DNA from: Petrolisthes cinctipes
Lineage: Eukaryota; Arthropoda; Malacostraca; Decapoda; Porcellanidae
NCBI GenBank assembly: GCA_033782935.1
Contig: JAWQEG010000715.1
Coordinates: forward strand, 12,501-76,500
DNA: 64,000 nt
Direction: 5' to 3'
The position numbers and the translations under genes were made by a program. Shown here piece by piece: positions 24,101 through 34,000 of the stretch (the first letter of the stretch is position 1; each line of letters starts with the position of its first letter). The notes beneath the pieces are model-generated. The model was not told where the DNA came from. It did no database searches and saw only the letters and a list, made by a program, of their open reading frames with translations.

Positions 24101-25694
24101 TTATGTGCAGCCCAAGAAATCCCCCAGTACTTATGAAATTTGGTTAAAAATAGGTTTGATTTGATGAGATCTGGTTAGGTTAGAGTATGTTGGACAATTT
24201 GGCTAAAATTTTCTATTTGTTATATTTATGCTTGGGTTTTCCATATTTCAATTTTCATGGGTGGTCATCAGTACATTGTACAATACTAAGTCAGGTCATT
24301 CTTTAAGAGTCCACCACCTGCTATTCTATGCTGATTATTTTCTGTAGGTTTATAATGGAGTTATATATCAACATGTAGTAATAATAGTGAGGGGTAATGA
24401 TTTTTTGTCACCAGATGAACCAACCTGACCTGGACCCTGGCTACCATAGGGACCTAAATTATGTCAGTATCCTTCAGTACCTACCTTAATGAAAAATTAT
24501 CAGTAACTCCATTTATGCTCAAAAGACATTATAAAGAGCATAGAAAGTGATATGAAGTTAGCCTCACAACAGCCCATTATGTTTTACCAAGAGTAACAAA
24601 ACTAACGATATGGGTATGTCTTGATCAATGACTCGATGGGCCGCATACAAGAACAGTGATGATGTTGATGATGGTATGGTACCTGTACAATGACTCCATA
24701 GACACATTACAGAGCCATTGTACAGCCACAATCAAATATCCACCGATACTTTCCTTCCATTGTAGTAAATATCTTGGTAATAAAGAACAACACGTGTATG
24801 ATTTTGCAGCACTTCATAATAATAATTGAGGGCGTTAAGTTGACGTAAGGTGTTGTATGATTATATTTTGTTATGATACTGATTTATTTGCACAAAGAAA
24901 GGAAAGTGTCGGTGGTTATTTGATTGTGGCTGTACCTGTACCACACCATCATCAACACCACGAAAGTTCTTGCATACTGCCCAATGATACAGTATGGTAC
25001 CGTACTTGATGATATTGAAAGGGACAATATTCTGTATTAACAATACTTCTTATTTTCTCTAATCTGGGTGGAGCTCTGCTAAGGTCCCGGTAGTTTGCCC
25101 AAGTTAGGTCCCGGTAGTTTACCCAGGTTAGGTCCCGGTAATCTGCTGTGGTCTAGGTTAGGTTAGGTAAGGTCAGGCTAATTTCAAAATGCCCCATATG
25201 AATATGGGGCATTTGCGGAGGAAATGCCATAGAAGAAAATTGGGTATTTATTGAAAGAATTACCGTTTTGTAGCAGTGTTGCCAGATCCGGCTGGGTCCC
25301 AGTATTTTACCCCTGTCATTTATTGTACTTTATCACGATTATTTCCCGGTAGTTTGCCCAGGTTAGGTCCCGGTAGTCTGCTGTGGTCTAGGTTAGGTTA
25401 GGTAAGGTCAGGCTAATTTCAAAATGCCCCATCTTGGAAATGGGGCATTTGCGGAGAAAATGCCATAGAAGAAAATAGTCTTAGAATGGTCTAAATAAGT
25501 GGGTTATGAAGGTAGAAAAAACGTACGCAATAACGGTAATTCATTCAATATTTACCGTAACTCTAAATTACGTATGTGTTGAAACTTGGGAATATACATA
25601 CCACCAATTTATCCAATATTTCTTTTCGACGAGGGGATGAGCTTGCTAGAATAATTTGCTTGTTGGCAAGTTTTTGTAGGTGTTGTAATACCAT
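21156..25694 (-). CDS. Maf/ASMTL-type nucleotide pyrophosphatase (stand-alone Maf domain)
   Basis: Five exons on the minus strand: 25694-25602, 23650-23540, 23148-23012, 22378-22220 and 21315-21156. Junctions are GT-AG and phases consistent; total 219 residues. Maf proteins hydrolyse non-canonical nucleotides or dTTP/UTP to monophosphates and so sanitise nucleotide pools. Visible motifs are ASSSPRR at residues 17-23 (the S-x-SPRR phosphate-binding signature), [14 protein letters not shown] at 87-90 with the catalytic Asp, GKPRD, and [17 protein letters not shown] starting near 164. The protein resembles the N-terminal half of vertebrate ASMTL but ends after the Maf domain (tail LPLGEEA), so no O-methyltransferase domain is fused. 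ATG 25694 is the first ATG in this frame; a stop lies upstream at about 25760. The 5' flank is a family A foldback element, and introns hold several MITEs and a LINE fragment. Confidence 0.93.
21715..21795 (-). mobile_element. LINE 3'-end fragment in Maf intron
   Basis: Minus-strand reading gives [18 protein letters not shown], matching the C-terminal FIHLSTLLQLIFLQTQCV of the LINE ORF at 27125-28086. Only this terminal stretch of about 80 bp is shared. Same LINE family, heavily 5'-truncated. Confidence 0.6.
23717..23882. mobile_element. Foldback MITE, family B (copy 1)
   Basis: CTTAAGGGGATGATAC at the left and GTATCACCCTCTTAAG at the right. Inner arms ATTCCTCCAAAGTA and TACTTTGGAGGAAT bracket a 60-bp centre. 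About 165 bp, in the long first intron of the Maf gene. Confidence 0.85.
24637..24993. mobile_element. Nested MITE: family E element interrupted by family F
   Basis: The outer palindrome begins GGGCCGCATACAAGAACA and ends TGTTCTTGCATACGACCC-like (here TTCTTGCATACTGCCC). It is split at a TA inside the right arm by a 214-bp family F element (24721-24934). The same outer family occurs at 37595, 40389, 40671, 41405, 44655 and 53609. Confidence 0.85.
24721..24934. mobile_element. 214-bp Tc1/mariner-type MITE, family F (copy 1)
   Basis: Ends TACAGCCACAATCAAATA and TATTTGATTGTGGCTGTA, with terminal inverted repeats of about 34 bp. The interior is almost the same as 53727-53940 (AGTAAATATCTTGGTAATAA, GAACAACACGTGTAT). 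TA bounds both ends. It is inserted in a family E element. Confidence 0.88.
25066..25550. mobile_element. Family A foldback pieces (copy 3) in Maf intron 1
   Basis: Two consecutive partial arms, each with GGTTAGGTCCCGGTAGTCTG and AGGCTAATTTCAAAATGCCCC, and with the complementary TATTTACCGT end near 25550. They share the TGGTCTAAATAAGTGG block with 8461-9110. Confidence 0.75.
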
Positions 25695-25696
25695 TT

Positions 25697-26080
25697 TGGG
25701 TATTATTACAGAATAACTGGGTTTTTGGTTAGGATCGCGCAGTGTTACCACATCCGGCTAGGTCCTGGGAATTTGCCCAAGTCACTTTATGATAGTTTAC
25801 ACCGGTTATATCCCGGTAGTTTGCCTAGGTTAGGTCCCGGTAGTTTGCCCAGGTTAGGTCCCGGTAGTCTGCTGTTGTCTAGGTTAGGTTAGGTCAGGTC
25901 AGGTGAGGTCAGACTAATTTTCAAATTATGTTTGTAAAACGGGGCATATCTCGAAAACGGGGCATCTCCGAAAGAAACACCATAGAATAAAAGTGTTTTA
26001 GAATGGTCCAAAATAGTGGGTAATGATACTAAAATACACAATATAGTGAACCCAGTTCTTCTGTAAATTTACCCCATTTT
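25697..26080. mobile_element. Family A foldback left arm (copy 4) abutting the Maf start codon
   Basis: GGGTATTATTACAGAATAAC, then GATCGCGCAGTGTTACCAC and the AGGTCCCGGTAGTTTGCCC blocks, continuing through AACACCATAGAATAAAAGTG to CCCAGTTCTTCTGTAAATTT, as in 1334-1690. No right arm follows; a (GT)n tract starts at 26081. The element begins within three bases of the Maf ATG (25692-25694). Confidence 0.8.
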
Positions 26081-26209
26081 GTGTGTGTGTGTGTGTGTGT
26101 GCTTGGTCTTCTTCAGAACTTAGAAGAATATAATAATTAGTTTGTTGCTTGGGGAGTCAGTCAGATCACGATTGAAGTGCTTGTCTTTTTTTTTCACTTT
26201 TTATGTTTG

Positions 26210-26465
26210 TTTCACGTTGTGGTCATTAATTAAGGCTATATAATTATCTATGGTATTTATTTATGTTTATTTCACGTTGTGGTAATTAATTAAGGCCATA
26301 TATTTATGTTTGTTTCAAGTTATGGTAATTAAGGCCATATAATAATTTGTTTGTTTCACCTTGTGGTAATTAATTAAGGCTATATATTTATGTTTGTTTC
26401 ACGTTGTGGTAATTAATTAAGGTTATATATTTATGTTTGTTTCACGTTGTGGTAATTAATTAATA
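26210..26465 (+). repeat. Tandem minisatellite, about 43-bp unit
   Basis: Five to six units of TTTATGTTTGTTTCACGTTG followed by TGGTAATTAATTAAGG and CATATA. Confidence 0.85.
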
Positions 26466-26873
26466 TACTACATGTGGACTGGATGAATGTGCTCTTGCTC
26501 TTGCTCTTGCTGTTACAGGTACCCCGCCCCGGGCGTTTATTCCAGGGTTGGCCTTTGTATGTGTGTGTGAAGTGACTGTTGTTTTATTATGTTATCAACG
26601 GCTCTTTTCCTTGGTTTTTATTTAATCCTATTGCATTAAAACATCAATTATTATTTTGCTGTGTCGTTCTAATAATATAAAAAATATAGAAACTCTATCT
26701 AATTAATCCTTTTCATCAAGCAATAATGAATAATCAAATGATATTAATGTTTTTTTTTTTTTTTTCTATATAGATGAGGGCTAATTAATTAAAGGCTGTG
26801 CCCCTGCTTATTGATTAATTTATTGTCCTCATCTGCGTAGTACAGTCATATAATCCATAATCTTTAGTCCACC
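26466..26873. other. Intergenic AT-rich sequence
   Basis: Contains a T-tract at 26749-26766 and nothing else that I recognise. Confidence 0.4.
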
Positions 26874-27030
26874 TGAGTCCAAGCCCGAGATCTGCTGGAG
26901 CCGGTGGTTTCTGGACGACAGCCCACGCAAAGCATACTACATTGGTTGGAAATGTGTGTGGCCTCGTGATGATTTGGGTGGGCTGTCGTCCAGAAACCAC
27001 CTGCAGCTCCACATCTCGGGCTTCGACTCC
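26874..27030. repeat. Inverted repeat
   Basis: AAGCCCGAGATCTGCTGGAG with GGTGGTTTCTGGACGACAGC on the left matches the complement of GCTGTCGTCCAGAAACCACC with CATCTCGGGCTT on the right. Arms are about 48 bp and the loop about 55 bp. It sits just beyond the 3' end of the LINE fragment. Confidence 0.8.
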
Positions 27031-27124
27031 TGCTGGTGGGCTATAGGGATAATAAGGGATTTGTGGATTGCGAGTATACCTACATAGTGAGTGGTCCAAA
27101 ATCATGTCCAATTTCGTTCGAGAT

Positions 27125-28086
27125 GCCTAGACACATTGCGTTTGAAGGAATATAAGTTGTAGTAAGGTGGAAAGATGGATGAAAGTAGAGTGTTCCAGAG
27201 TTGACCAGTTGGTTGTGTATATATGAAAGACAGAGTATTGGTTAATTCTTGCATTAGGGAGTTGGACAGAAAAGGGGTGAGAACGAGAGGCTTGGTGAGT
27301 GTTGCATGCTGTCCTGAGGGGAGGAAGCATACATTGAGAGAGTTCAGAAGAGCAATGTCCAGTGTAATAGTGATAAAAGATAGAAAGTGATGCAACATTG
27401 CAGCAAAGAGAGAGAGGTTGTAGTGAATCAACAAGAGGAGGAGAGTTGATGAGACGAAAGGCCTTTGACTCCACCTTGTCCAGGAGTGTTGTGAATGTTG
27501 AACCACCCCACACATGAGAGCCATACTCCATACAGGGACGGATGAGACCCCTGTACAGAGACAGTAACTGTGTGGGGGTGAAGTATTCACGGAATCTGCA
27601 TAGCACACCCAACTTCTTTGAGGAGGTTTTAGCTAGGGAGGTAATATGATCTCTCCAAGAGAGATTGTGAGAGAAAGAGACTCCAAGAATATTAAAGGAG
27701 GGAGAAAGATCAAGTTGTACGTCGTCGAAGGAGAGGGGATAGTCATTTAGAAGATTAGTACGAGTTGAAAGATGAAGGAACTGTGTTTTAGAGGCATTGA
27801 AAACCACAAGGTTGTCTCTGCCCCAGTTGGAGATGAGGGAAAGATCAGAATTCAGGTGCGCTACTGCATCATTATGTGATGTGGAGAGTAGCTGCTGGGA
27901 TGGGTGGTTGTCAAACTGGGTGTAGTAGTGTAGGGTGGAATCATCAACATAGGAGTGGATAGGGGCTGGAAGAGGTACAGCTGAGAAGGTCATTAATGAA
28001 AAAGAGAAAGAGGGTGGGTGATTGAACAGAACCCTGAGGAACACCACTATTGATGGACTTAGAAGAACAGTGACCATTTACAACAG
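27125..28086 (-). pseudogene. 5'-truncated, frameshifted Jockey-like LINE reverse transcriptase
   Basis: Minus strand. The RT domain around the B motif reads SGVPQGSVQSPTLFLFFIND near 28060-27990. Then a +/- frame change is needed to reach HSYVDDSTLHYY, where YVDD is the catalytic C motif of the polymerase. Downstream come LGVSFSHNLSWRDHI, LYRGLIRPCMEYGSHVWGG and VESKAFRLI, all typical of the thumb region of Jockey/CR1-group LINEs, ending at a stop at 27125. The fingers, endonuclease and ORF1 are missing. The frameshift and truncation make it inactive as it stands. Confidence 0.85.
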
Positions 28087-28223
28087 TAGCTATAGAATAT
28101 AGGGCTTAATTGAAACAGGTAAAAATAAATAAATAGATAAATGACACTACGATATCAATGTCCAGGTTTATTAATATTAAAATATAAATACTTAAATAAT
28201 GCAACAAAATGACTAAAGCCACA

Positions 28224-28240
28224 CACACACACACACACAC
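28224..28240 (+). repeat. (CA)n microsatellite
   Basis: Uninterrupted CA dinucleotides of about 9 units. Confidence 0.9.
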
Positions 28241-28377
28241 AATGGAATTAATGGACATATATAATTAACACATAATTAATTCATACTGCATGGACACATA
28301 CTATTTAGTACTGTACATATATAACACTAATTATATTGGGGTCGACTATCCAAACTATTCCAATCAATATATTGTAA

Positions 28378-28538
28378 AGGGACCCTGTGATGTAGTCAGA
28401 AAATTGGAGATAAAGGAGTCCTTCAAATATTGCCACGAAACACACACACCTACAGTATATGGAAGGAGTTTGTTTCGTGGCATAGTCAGGAGGCCTCCAA
28501 TAATTATCATTCACGAACACAGCTAGGGTCATTAAACC
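28378..28538. mobile_element. Foldback MITE, family D (copy 1)
   Basis: Left AAGGGACCCTGTGA and right CTAGGGTCATT, with inner arms GAGTCCTTCAAATATTGCCA and TGGCATAGTCAGGAGGC. The same layout is at 62582-62739. Confidence 0.65.
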
Positions 28539-29019
28539 ACCATTATATTTGTTAATCTGTTCCCTGACTATATATTTAATTTGGAGGAATCAACAAAGTG
28601 TTCTAATGTACCAAAAGTATATATATATTACCCGTTATTTATATATTTATTTATTTATAGTACAAGCTCCATGCAACATTCCATCACTTAATCACTTAAT
28701 TAGGATATTATAGTATACAATGTTCTATGCAGATGATAATGAACTTGCTCATAAATACTGTATAGGAGGGAAGGAGAATTTATCGATATTATATGTACTT
28801 GTAATGGAGCTGTCAAATATTTACATGAGTCAATTAATTTACCCAGTGTGGATGATTATTATTGTCCACGACTGTACATACATACATACATACAATTCTC
28901 TAATGCATACTGTAGTACTAAGCAATTATAAAAAAAGACAAGCGTTATGAAATTCTGAGTGATTAAATTGATTGGAAGGTCAACATTGTACTGACAACAC
29001 GTAATGTATGTATGTATAG

Positions 29020-29099
29020 TACAGGCAACAAAAAAGTATTGGGACCACCTTATGTTGAAATTAATCAGAAACATACATACTTATTTTTTGCCGACTGTA
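29020..29099. mobile_element. 80-bp Tc1-type MITE
   Basis: Left end TACAGGCAACAAAAAAGTAT (followed by TGGGACCACC) and right end ATACTTATTTTTTGCCGACTGTA. Imperfect inverted repeats bounded by TA, with ends like those of 35751-36102. Confidence 0.65.
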
Positions 29100-29479
29100 C
29101 AGAAGCCCAACAGCTATACGTCGATCGATATTAATTTTATATGTCCACAAAATGAATGAAAGAAGAGCAGGGCTGGTTAAAAATTGATAAAACATAAACA
29201 CACAAACCAATTAAGATGAAAAGAGAATGAATTAAAACCGTGCTAATATTATATCGATTTTAATTTTATGGTTGCAGAATGAATGAGAGAAGAGAAGGGC
29301 TGGTAAAAAAAAATTGATGATAGATATAAACACAAATTAATTAATAAGAGTAAGAGGATAATAGGCCTGCTGAAAAGACCCTGTAACATGAAGGAGAAAA
29401 TAGATATATTAAATTAAGGAAAGAGATGGAATTTCTGATCATGGAAAGGTAATATGGGGTAGCCTACTTATATAGTGAT

Positions 29480-29958
29480 TATGGTGGTAGTGGTGGTGGT
29501 GGTGATAGTGGTGGTAGTAGTGGTGGCAGTAGTAGTAGTGGTAGTAGTAGTGATGGTGGTAGAGCCGTGGGCCGTAGTAGTAGTGGTAGTAGTATTAGTA
29601 GCTGTGTAGTTGTGATAGTAGCCTAGTGTTAGTAGTAGTAGTAGTAGTGGGCTGGAGTAGTAGACTATGTGGTGATAGTAGCCTAGTAGTAATAGCTTTG
29701 GTAGTAAAGGTGATAGTAGTAGTAGTAGCTTTTATTTGGTAGTAGTAGTAGTAGTAGTAGTAGTAGCTTTTATTTGGTGGTAGTAGTAGTAGTAGCATCT
29801 TTTATTTGGTAGTAGTAGTAGTAGCTTTTATTTGGTAGTAGTAGTAGTAGTAGTAGTAGCTTTGGTAGTAGTAGTAGTAGCTTTTATTTGGTAGTAGTAG
29901 TAGCTTTTATTTGGTGGTAGTAGTAGTAGTAGTAGTAATAGTAGTAGTAGTAGTATAA
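29480..29958 (+). repeat. (GTA)n / (GTG)n trinucleotide array
   Basis: Nearly 480 bp of GTA units with recurrent interruptions of the form GCTTTTATTTGGTAGTAG (at least six times), so part of it is a higher-order minisatellite. It begins about 20 bases downstream of the stop codon of the gustatory receptor on the minus strand, so it may lie in that gene's 3' UTR. Confidence 0.9.
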
Positions 29959-29978
29959 ACAGGTAGTTAATTAGTTAT

Positions 29979-30829
29979 TCATGCCACCTGTAGCATCACC
30001 ACTAAGTAGGTCACCACAAGGCTACCCAACTGAAACAAACAACACACAAATATTATAACACAAATACACACACATTAATTAACTCACTTTTTTACAGGAC
30101 TTATTATTACTTATTGTGATCATGTACAGTTGGCTTCAGGAATTCTTACACAGAGCATTGGTTAAAATTAAGGGGTTTTTGTTCTGCACATACTGTAGGC
30201 ATTAATTGTTCTGCTGACTGATTTAAGTAAGCAAATAACATTACTAGGAAATTTTGGTGTTAGGAAATTAATATACTAGATGTTTTAGTTGTTATGAACC
30301 CTTAATTGATGTCACAGTGGTGTATACGAATTCCTGAGGTCGACTGTACATACGTGGTGTTGGAAAATAAATTGTGTACAGTTAATGAATTCCTCCTACC
30401 TGTACTGTACGTGGCTCAAAATATCAATAATTGTACATGCGTTAAAATAAATAATAAACAATAATAAATGAATAATAAACAACACCATTGGACTATTGTG
30501 TTTGTTTAGCGTTTCATTAATCGATCGATCGTATCTCACTTGAGCGATAGTTTTTTTTTAATGTGTGTGTGTGTGTACTAATTACAACACATAAATAATA
30601 TACTGTAGTGTGTGTGTGTGCTAATTACAACACATAAACAATATACTGTAGTGTGTGTGTGTGTGCTAATTACGACACATAAACAATATAGTGTGTGTGT
30701 GTGTGTGTGTGTGCTAATTACGACACATTAACAATATAGTGTGTGTGTGTGTGTGTGTGCTAATTACGACACATAAACAATATAGTGTGTGTGTGTGTGT
30801 GCTAATTACGACACATAAACAATATACTG

Positions 30830-30862
<33 letters not shown>

Positions 30863-31563
30863 TGTGTGTGCTAATTACGACACATAAACAATATAGTGTG
30901 TGTGTGTGCGCGAGCTAATTAATACCGTATACAACACACAATGTATTAAAATATTGACGTTCACTAACCGAGACCATTGTACCGTGGGTCAGCGAGAACC
31001 ATCCATGAAAGTTCACCTTCTCAATGGCTCCGAGGTACTGGATGAGACGGTACACCTGATAAGACAGACACAAAAAAAAAAGAGAGGTTACAACAGCTAC
31101 CATGGTACAGTCGGCGGGCAAAAGTCGTACGTGTCGCCTAACTCAACACTTCTTAATTAAACGATAACATAAAGGTTAATCATCGAATAAACACAGTCAC
31201 CATACAGAAATACGATATCCAAGGGGTAAATTAATGTGCTTCTCTGTTTTGTACGTTAATGAGTCCGTGAAGCTTATATTTCCATACTTACTTCATGACT
31301 TGGCAGATGTGGCGACAGGACATTTGCCGCCAACTGTACAGTAAAGGATGAGAATAATGGCTGCCTTTCTTACTAATTAATTTATCACTCTAGTTGTTTG
31401 GCCTGTAGTGCGTGCGTTCTGAAAATATTGGTGTGTGTGTTCTTACCTATTTGTATCTTTACAGGATTGAGTCAAGCTCGTAATGTCCCGTATTTTAAAA
31501 CTCAATTTTCATATTTTTCTTGAAAGTTATGTATGTTTTTGGCACACACTACTTCTTCTGGTA

Positions 31564-31597
<34 letters not shown>

Positions 31598-33978
31598 CTG
31601 TTTTTGCTTTTTTGTATCTGTAAAAGAATCCATGTGTGTATTAAGTATATTATATAATATGTGTTTTGTGCCTTGGAATACACACTAACTTATACTTCCC
31701 CACTATATGGCACTGACCTATATACCCCTGTGGCACTGATCTCCTTCAACCATTGCTCTGGCACTGACCTATCTTCCCCTGTGGCACTGATTACCTTCAA
31801 CTGTTACTCTGGCACTGACCTTGCTTCCCCTGTGGCACTCCCCTTCAACTGTTACTCTGGCACTGACCTAGCTTCCCTTGTGGCACTCCCCTTCAACTGT
31901 TACTCTGGCACTCACCTGTCCCTTTATAATCACATCTTCTGTCCTGGCACTGCACAACCTCAGGCACCTCACTGCGTCCTCCACCTGCACCAATAGTTTA
32001 TTAATATTTTATGTATTACACAATTAACCTACTATAAACTTTTGACAATGTGTGATTTAATTTTATTTGTAAACTTTATTGTTGACAGTGGGTGTTTTCT
32101 TGTGTTGCTTCAAATTGTCTGGCATTGGTATAGTACAAATGTGTCATCCAAAGCTCAAAGTATTGCTACTAACTTATTAATTATTTATGGAAAAGTTCTG
32201 ATTCAAGCTCTAGTAAGTTGTTGTTGTATTCAGGTGTGCTTCGAACACCCAGAGACAGAAAATAAATACACAACAATAAGATCTCCATTGGAATTAGTTC
32301 GTTGGTGAATTGGACTGTTCAAAGTTTCAACCAAAGCCGTATATATACTTATTAGTGCACGTGATAATACATAAACAGTAGTTCTGACAATATGGTAGTT
32401 GGGATGTAGTCAGGACTCAGGAATGGAAATGCATGACTGTGTAGTGACCGCATTAATAAGGGATATAAAGCCACAACTATGTACCAATCTTTACCAGCGG
32501 AATACTGTATATTTTTGGTCGATGTGGTAGCTTGATGGCCTACCAATTAATGAGTTGGTCCGGGATTCAGATCCCTGCGGGTACACTCGGGAATTTGAAT
32601 GGATCGGTTTCTGGGTTGTTACAAATGGGTAAAGTACGGAACAGAAAATGGAAAGGTCAGTCCAGTAGAAAGTAGCAAACTGTCAACTATAGTGTGTTTT
32701 TATTTTATCCTGGCAAATATTTCCCTCCTCCGTTCTAACAAGAGCCTCAGGTCGACTGACAACATACGCTGAATGTAGGCTACTGTGGACTTGTGTGATG
32801 ACTGTACAAAAATGCTTACCTGGTTAATAAACATCTGGGATGAAGAGCAAATGAAGTAGAGAAGAGTGATGGAGTTGAAATTGGCTAGAAGGAGATAGCC
32901 TTGGAATCCATTCTTGATGATATTGAAGAAGCAGGTGATGAGCATGACACAGACCGTGATGACCATACAGGATATAGTTATAATATAACATCGAGGAACA
33001 CGGCCAAGTACCTCCTCTACCTGCAATAGTAAGGAAAATAGTCTTGAAATAAAGGATCCTCTTTATAGTCCTGTATGTTGTTCCTTAACCATTCCAATGA
33101 CTATGAGTGTATCAAGTATAACTATTTGTCCGAGGGTGAACTTCTGCTGCCGAGTCTTATGGTATATTCACCACAAATAAATCCATTGAAAACTGTACAG
33201 TAAGTTGGCCATTATACTGAAGGTGTCTGTCTGTACTGACCTGGGTAATCTGACACTCAAGATGCAACAGTCGTTCCATTGTAGTTGTTGTGTGGTCCAT
33301 CAATGGTTTGTCATCACCAGGCATCCCATCTACTGCCCAGGAAGTGTTCTTCTTAATGTATTCACCGAGGATATTAAGGATCTCTTTATATGTGAAGAGA
33401 AGCATGATACAATCACCCATTAAGATTATTGTGGAGAATGTACTCATCTGCTTCTCTGTAATATCCATATCGATAATCCCTTTCCACATAGTCACTATTG
33501 AATCTATGCATTGAAGTGAATGTGTGCAAAAGAACAGTAGTGTCTGATGATCTATTAACTTGAATATTTTCCTGGTGATTGGTGTACATGTTGTCATCGT
33601 TGTGAGCTGCTGCTGATCAGAGAAAAATAAATTGTCAAGGCTGAAGAGTAGCCGTGCCAGAAATGGACTGATACCTATACTTACAATGGAAGCCAAATGG
33701 AATACGTCTGCAGTGATGAAGCTGGCCAGTTTATTCAACATACCACCAACAGTGTTAGAATCATACTGATCTTTGAGTACAAAATGAAACTTTAATGTTT
33801 GGATTAAGATGATGAGCCTGGTGATGATAGACCACAGGCACAGGATTACACTGAACTTGGGAGGTGTTGCAGTGGCTGGCTGAGATGACCTGCCCCAACA
33901 GTAAGGAAAAGACCCAACAACTTGAAGGCCTCTCACCAGATAATGTAAATACCACAGTGAATCCCCTGATGACACCAT
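29979..33978 (-). CDS. Gustatory receptor (7-TM chemoreceptor family)
   Basis: Four exons on the minus strand: 33978-33241, 33020-32820, 31055-30969 and 30029-29979, all phase 0 with GT-AG sites, giving 358 residues. Insect-type gustatory receptors are ligand-gated cation channels in chemosensory neurons. The N-terminus YLVRGLQVVGSFPYCW fits the family's start. Hydrophobic segments follow: KFSVILCLWSIITRLIILIQ, FHLASIVSIGISPFLARLLF, a third near HSLQCIDSIVTMW, FSTIILMGDCIMLLFTY, YIITISCMVITVCVMLITCF and NSITLLYFICSSSQMFI. The last membrane helix is split by an intron: FHGWFSLTHGTMVS in exon 3, then LGSLVVTYLVVMLQVA in exon 4. TYLVVMLQ (residues 349-356) is the family signature TY-x5-QF, but Val replaces the usual Phe. 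ATG 33978 is the first in-frame ATG; an acceptor at 34000 would allow coding upstream. No broken frame is seen. Confidence 0.82.
30125..30348. mobile_element. 224-bp Tc1/mariner-type MITE in GR intron 3
   Basis: Left TACAGTTGGCTTCAGGAATT and right AATTCCTGAGGTCGACTGTA are inverted repeats bounded by TA. Interior homologous (inverted) to 20473-20637. Confidence 0.8.
30560..30910 (+). repeat. Compound minisatellite with (GT)n core
   Basis: Seven units of variable (GT)n followed by GCTAATTACGACACATAAAC and AATATA (some with CTGTA). The GT length changes from unit to unit while the 30-bp spacer is nearly constant. Lies in GR intron 3. Confidence 0.9.
31565..31597 (+). repeat. (GT)n microsatellite
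   Basis: About 16 uninterrupted GT units. Confidence 0.9.
31690..31955 (+). repeat. Minisatellite in GR intron 2
   Basis: Repeats of TGGCACTGACCTA, CTTCCCCTGTGGCACT and CTTCAACTGTTACTC, with period about 48-57 bp, roughly five units. It happens to be open in one plus-strand frame (SGTDLASPVAL repeats), but it has no family resemblance and I do not call it a gene. Confidence 0.8.
32521..32600 (+). mobile_element. tRNA-like segment, probable SINE head
   Basis: TGTGGTAGCTTGATGGCC resembles a pol III A box. ACCAA/TTGGT can form an anticodon-type stem with an 8-base loop. GGGATTCAGATCCC is a good T-arm/B box. No intact acceptor stem is evident, so it is more likely a tRNA-derived SINE than a functional tRNA gene. 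Inside GR intron 2. Confidence 0.45.
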
Positions 33979-34000
33979 GTTTCTAGGAGGGTACAGTAAT

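Noticed and set aside
25695..25751. A 19-residue N-terminal extension of the Maf protein from the adjoining repeat
   Set aside because: The upstream codon is GTG and an in-frame stop precedes it; the family start matches ATG 25694.
26815..27111. 98-codon minus-strand frame
   Set aside because: Falls across an inverted repeat, with no family similarity.
31661..31996. 111-codon frame with repeated SGTDLASPVAL
   Set aside because: A minisatellite whose period happens to be near a multiple of three; no start context, no family and intronic.
32521..32600. A functional tRNA gene
   Set aside because: Good T-arm and anticodon-like stem but no paired acceptor stem, and an 8-base anticodon loop; kept only as a SINE-like segment.
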